DNA of 64,000 nucleotides from Pseudoscleropodium purum (lineage: Eukaryota; Streptophyta; Bryopsida; Hypnales; Brachytheciaceae). The DNA is taken from positions 5,456,001-5,520,000 of the forward strand of contig OZ017797.1 in NCBI GenBank assembly GCA_963969395.1, in the 5' to 3' direction. The notes beneath the pieces are model-generated. The model saw nothing but the letters and a program-made list of their open reading frames with translations. It did not search any database and was not told the origin of the DNA. Below, one piece after another: positions 61,291 to 64,000 of this stretch (within the stretch, counting starts at the first letter, position 1; each line of letters starts with the position of its first letter). A program made the position numbers and the translations under genes.

Positions 61291-62462
61291 AGTTTAGTCT
61301 CCTCTCTTTTTCAGTATGTTTTGATGAACTATAATTCTCCACATTGTTGATGATTGAAACCACATGAGCTAGACCAAAAATTGCATGAGAGGATCCAATA
61401 GGACTATATTGAATGCTAAAGAAAATGTCAAGTGAAACGACACAGAAAAAAGCGAATGATAAAGATCTCAACGATAAAACAATTTTGTTTTTTGAAGATG
61501 GAAGCTTGCACTACATGAAAGAAGGACAATGTGACTGCAACAAATGCAAGAAAAGAATGGTGGAATGACATAAAAATTTAATAAAACTTCATGAGAGACT
61601 GACCTTAGCAAAAACAAGAGTGCTTATCCTATTAGGGCAATGTGGCGGTTTCAAAAGATGTCTCCATTAACGAAGCACGCTATTTTCTTATTGTCACAAA
61701 ATCACAGGAAGCATCAAATACTAAGGGCAACAACAATGAAAGAAAATGAATCTCAAAAAAGAAATTTCAAAAAAAGAATGGCTGAAAATAAGGTAGTTTA
61801 TGCAAATGCTTAGTATGACTACACTCATCACTTGCTCTAGTGCCTAATGATGCACCAACATGGCCAGAAGCTCGGGCCATGCAACAGTTGTCCATACTTT
61901 TGAATTTACGATCATACAATAAACAAGTTAGAATATTGTTGTGTGCTACAGTGACTAAAACCTACGAGCCTTAAAATGAGAAGAACATGCTTTCAACAGA
62001 GGAGAGACATCCAAGCGACATTCACATTGATCTCAAGCAATGTTCATCAAACTTTCTAAAGTAGGGAAGAATTTGTCACACTTAGTCGATCCTCCATCAA
62101 ATCTGCATTGCACTGCATTTATGAACTACTCCATGATGAGGATTTTTGCGCACCATACATTTGTATGATAGTTTAAACAACTTTTAGTCATAAAAATTGA
62201 ATTCGACTATAGGGTTCACTTCTTTATATGCATTGTATGAAAGGGGCACTAATAGCGCGATTTAATCATGTTTACATTTTTTGGCCTAATCTATTGTTTT
62301 ATCTTAATCAAGCTTATAATGAACCAATAATTAGTAGCAGTGCTTTTGTCCATACATCTATGTTTCTAGAAGAACGACTGGTGTATTAATGAAGCCACTT
62401 AACTTCAACTTTAGAATAAACACTTGTAGTTGGAGGTATGTAGTAGCACTCTTTGTGGCAAT

Positions 62463-62760
62463 CAGGGTTGACAGGACAGTCGGACGTCCGGGACGTCCGG
62501 ACGCAGATGTTGTGTCCGTAGCGTCCGTTGACATTCATGGTCCCGGCGAACGCAGCGTCCGCCCCGATACCCATCCGCCCCGGTACGGCCGTCCGATCGA
62601 CACGCGGACTGATGTGGTCCGCATGATCTGGGCGTCCGCCTCGGGCCGTCCGCTCGCCTTCCGATGGCGGGAGGGACGCTGCATCCACTGGCGTCCGTGA
62701 GGACGGACGTCCGGGTTACGAACGCTATTTTGGGGTGGACGTACTGATTTGTCAACCCTG
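62463..62760. mobile_element. GC-rich hAT-type MITE, 8-bp target duplication
   Basis: The termini CAGGGTTGACA and TGTCAACCCTG are perfect inverted repeats, flanked by perfect 8-bp duplications GTGGCAAT at 62455-62462 and 62761-62768. The CAGGG...CCCTG ends and the 8-bp duplication are classic hAT features. The interior is very CpG-rich, with a dozen or so CGTCCG/CGGACG words. Four overlapping open frames of 82-103 codons on both strands are by-products of the GC content. 298 bp; same family type as 36101-36395. Confidence 0.93.
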
Positions 62761-63151
62761 GTGGCAATCAACTCAACGGACATGTCAGATTAAATAAGAT
62801 GTCACTTTCGTGGTATGCACATGGAACAAATATCTACCGGACTTATGCTTAGTAGCTCGCTTTGAAAGCCAGGTGCAAAACTACCTTAAATTTGTCAAAT
62901 TCAAATGTTTGACCAAAAAAATTGAAGTGATAAACTAAACATAAAGGCTAGAGTTTATTAGATTCAAATACCTTTGGGCTTCCTCACAGGAGAATGACAC
63001 TTGTGTGATTGAAAGATTTTGTTATTTATTCATTGTTTATCGAATAATTTAAGTTTATAGACTAACTTTGTAGTACTTTGGTAGGCAATCTTTGACTAGC
63101 CTCAACCTTATGGTCCCACAAAGTTTGAGGATTGTTAGTGTTTTTAATCCC

Positions 63152-63731
63152 TTAACCCCTTTAAAGAACAAGGAGCTCAAATTTTGAACAACGGATGAAT
63201 GCAAACACATTTCATGCGCAAAAAATGTTTTTTTTCATCCATCGGTTGTTTAGTAGATCTTTGAAGTTATTAATTCTATAATATTTGTATGGTTTGAACT
63301 TTGAAAAAATTTACTTTTCAAATATTTTATAATTCAAAAGATATTGATATATTTGACCTCAAAAAATAACTTTTTCAATTACAAAAACAACCCTTCAAGA
63401 TCAGCTCGAATGAATAAGTACAATAAGAAGATTTTTAAATAAATATAATTATAATTTCATATTTTTCATTTATGGGAATTTTTTTGAAATTGATTAAAAA
63501 TATTTTTTTTTAAACAAGTTTAGTAGGAATTTTTAATTTTCGGTTCTAAAGTTTATTGAAAAAACATTAGTAAGTGTGGCAATTGATCTAACCATGTGGA
63601 TATGATTCATGGATTACATTTTATACCTTTTGTTCGAGATTCACCATTAAATTATTATTTTAATTTATATTTTATAGTACATCTTCATACTTTTGGAAAA
63701 TTGAATTACCTTGTGGTCTTTAAGAGGTCAA
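63152..63731. mobile_element. TTAA-bounded element, family B, copy 2
   Basis: It starts TTAACCCCTTTAAAGAAC and ends GTGGTCTTTAAGAGG followed by TCAA (63728-63731, TTAA with one change). The interior aligns with 40165-40612 and is about 130 bp longer. Non-coding. Confidence 0.6.
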
Positions 63732-64000
63732 ATATTGACAATAAAATGTTCTCAAAATCTATATTGTATAAACATATTGTAAAAAACTAACACAAGAATG
63801 TATCAACATTTAGATATGATGGATAGAAAAAAAAGTTCATTTGTACTTGAGACATGTTTGCATTTATTCCTTGTTTGATATTTGAATTTCTTATCCTTCA
63901 AAGTTTAAATAAAACAATAGCTTATTAATTTTCTCTTCCATCTTATTGTTGCTTGTAGTCAATAGATTATTATAAAATAAAAACAATTTTTTTTTGGTTG

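Noticed and set aside
62386..62783. Four overlapping 82-103-codon open frames on both strands
   Set aside because: They lie across a GC-rich hAT-type MITE with defined ends and target duplication. Long frames on both strands follow from few AT-rich stop codons, and none has a protein motif.
1..64000. tRNA and rRNA genes
   Set aside because: I saw no cloverleaf with acceptor stem and both internal boxes, other than the SINE box B at 43.7 kb, and no rRNA signature. A covariance-model search would be needed to exclude diverged cases.

Overview
The window looks like nuclear DNA of a land plant, or a close streptophyte relative. It is very AT-rich, has no prokaryotic gene organisation, and consists almost entirely of decayed and nested transposable elements. 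The diagnostic pieces are a plant-type LINE reverse transcriptase (motifs LDFTKAYDTVSW and YIDD), a second LINE with a C-terminal RNase H, a PIF/Harbinger transposase (GAIDGTHIAIKKS) with its convergent Myb-like partner, hAT-type MITEs with perfect 8-bp target duplications, and a tRNA-derived SINE. I found no intact single-copy host gene. The longest open frame is only 163 codons, so most long ORFs here are chance or fragments.

Layout. 1-3.8 kb is studded with AATTGTC/GACAATT motifs and carries a broken minus-strand gene for a replication-protein-like product. 4.3-8.6 kb holds small inverted-repeat elements, two of them members of a large family bounded by TTAA and CCCCTAAA-type ends. 8.9-15.1 kb is a broken, intron-containing minus-strand gene of unknown identity, interrupted by a MITE and by a 1-kb block full of TTAAGC/GCTTAA motifs. 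15-31 kb is mostly anonymous AT-rich DNA with several more TTAA-bounded elements; a possible retroelement with a minus-strand TATA box lies near 22-26 kb. 31.7-38 kb is a LINE. A 2.9-kb AATTGTC-studded insertion splits it, and that insertion itself contains a GC-rich hAT-type MITE. 38-54 kb continues with TTAA-bounded elements, MITEs, SINEs and one 163-codon ORF in a locally GC-richer patch. 54.3-57.4 kb is a degraded minus-strand LINE. 58-61.3 kb is a dead PIF/Harbinger element, followed by another GC-rich hAT-type MITE at 62.5 kb and a final TTAA-bounded element at 63.2 kb.

How the parts work together. The only enzymes recognised are mobile-element proteins, and all are broken here (stops, frameshifts, truncation). 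The most notable unexplained signals are: (i) at least ten related ~0.45-0.95-kb non-coding elements ending in TTAA + CCCCTAAA-like inverted repeats, one with a readable empty-site comparison supporting a 4-bp TTRA duplication (a piggyBac-like signature that is not expected in plants); (ii) long elements whose whole body carries a short palindromic motif at roughly 100-200-bp spacing; (iii) the co-location of one such block with a Rep-like pseudogene. All positions come from reading by eye; element boundaries marked approximate are uncertain by tens of bases or more.
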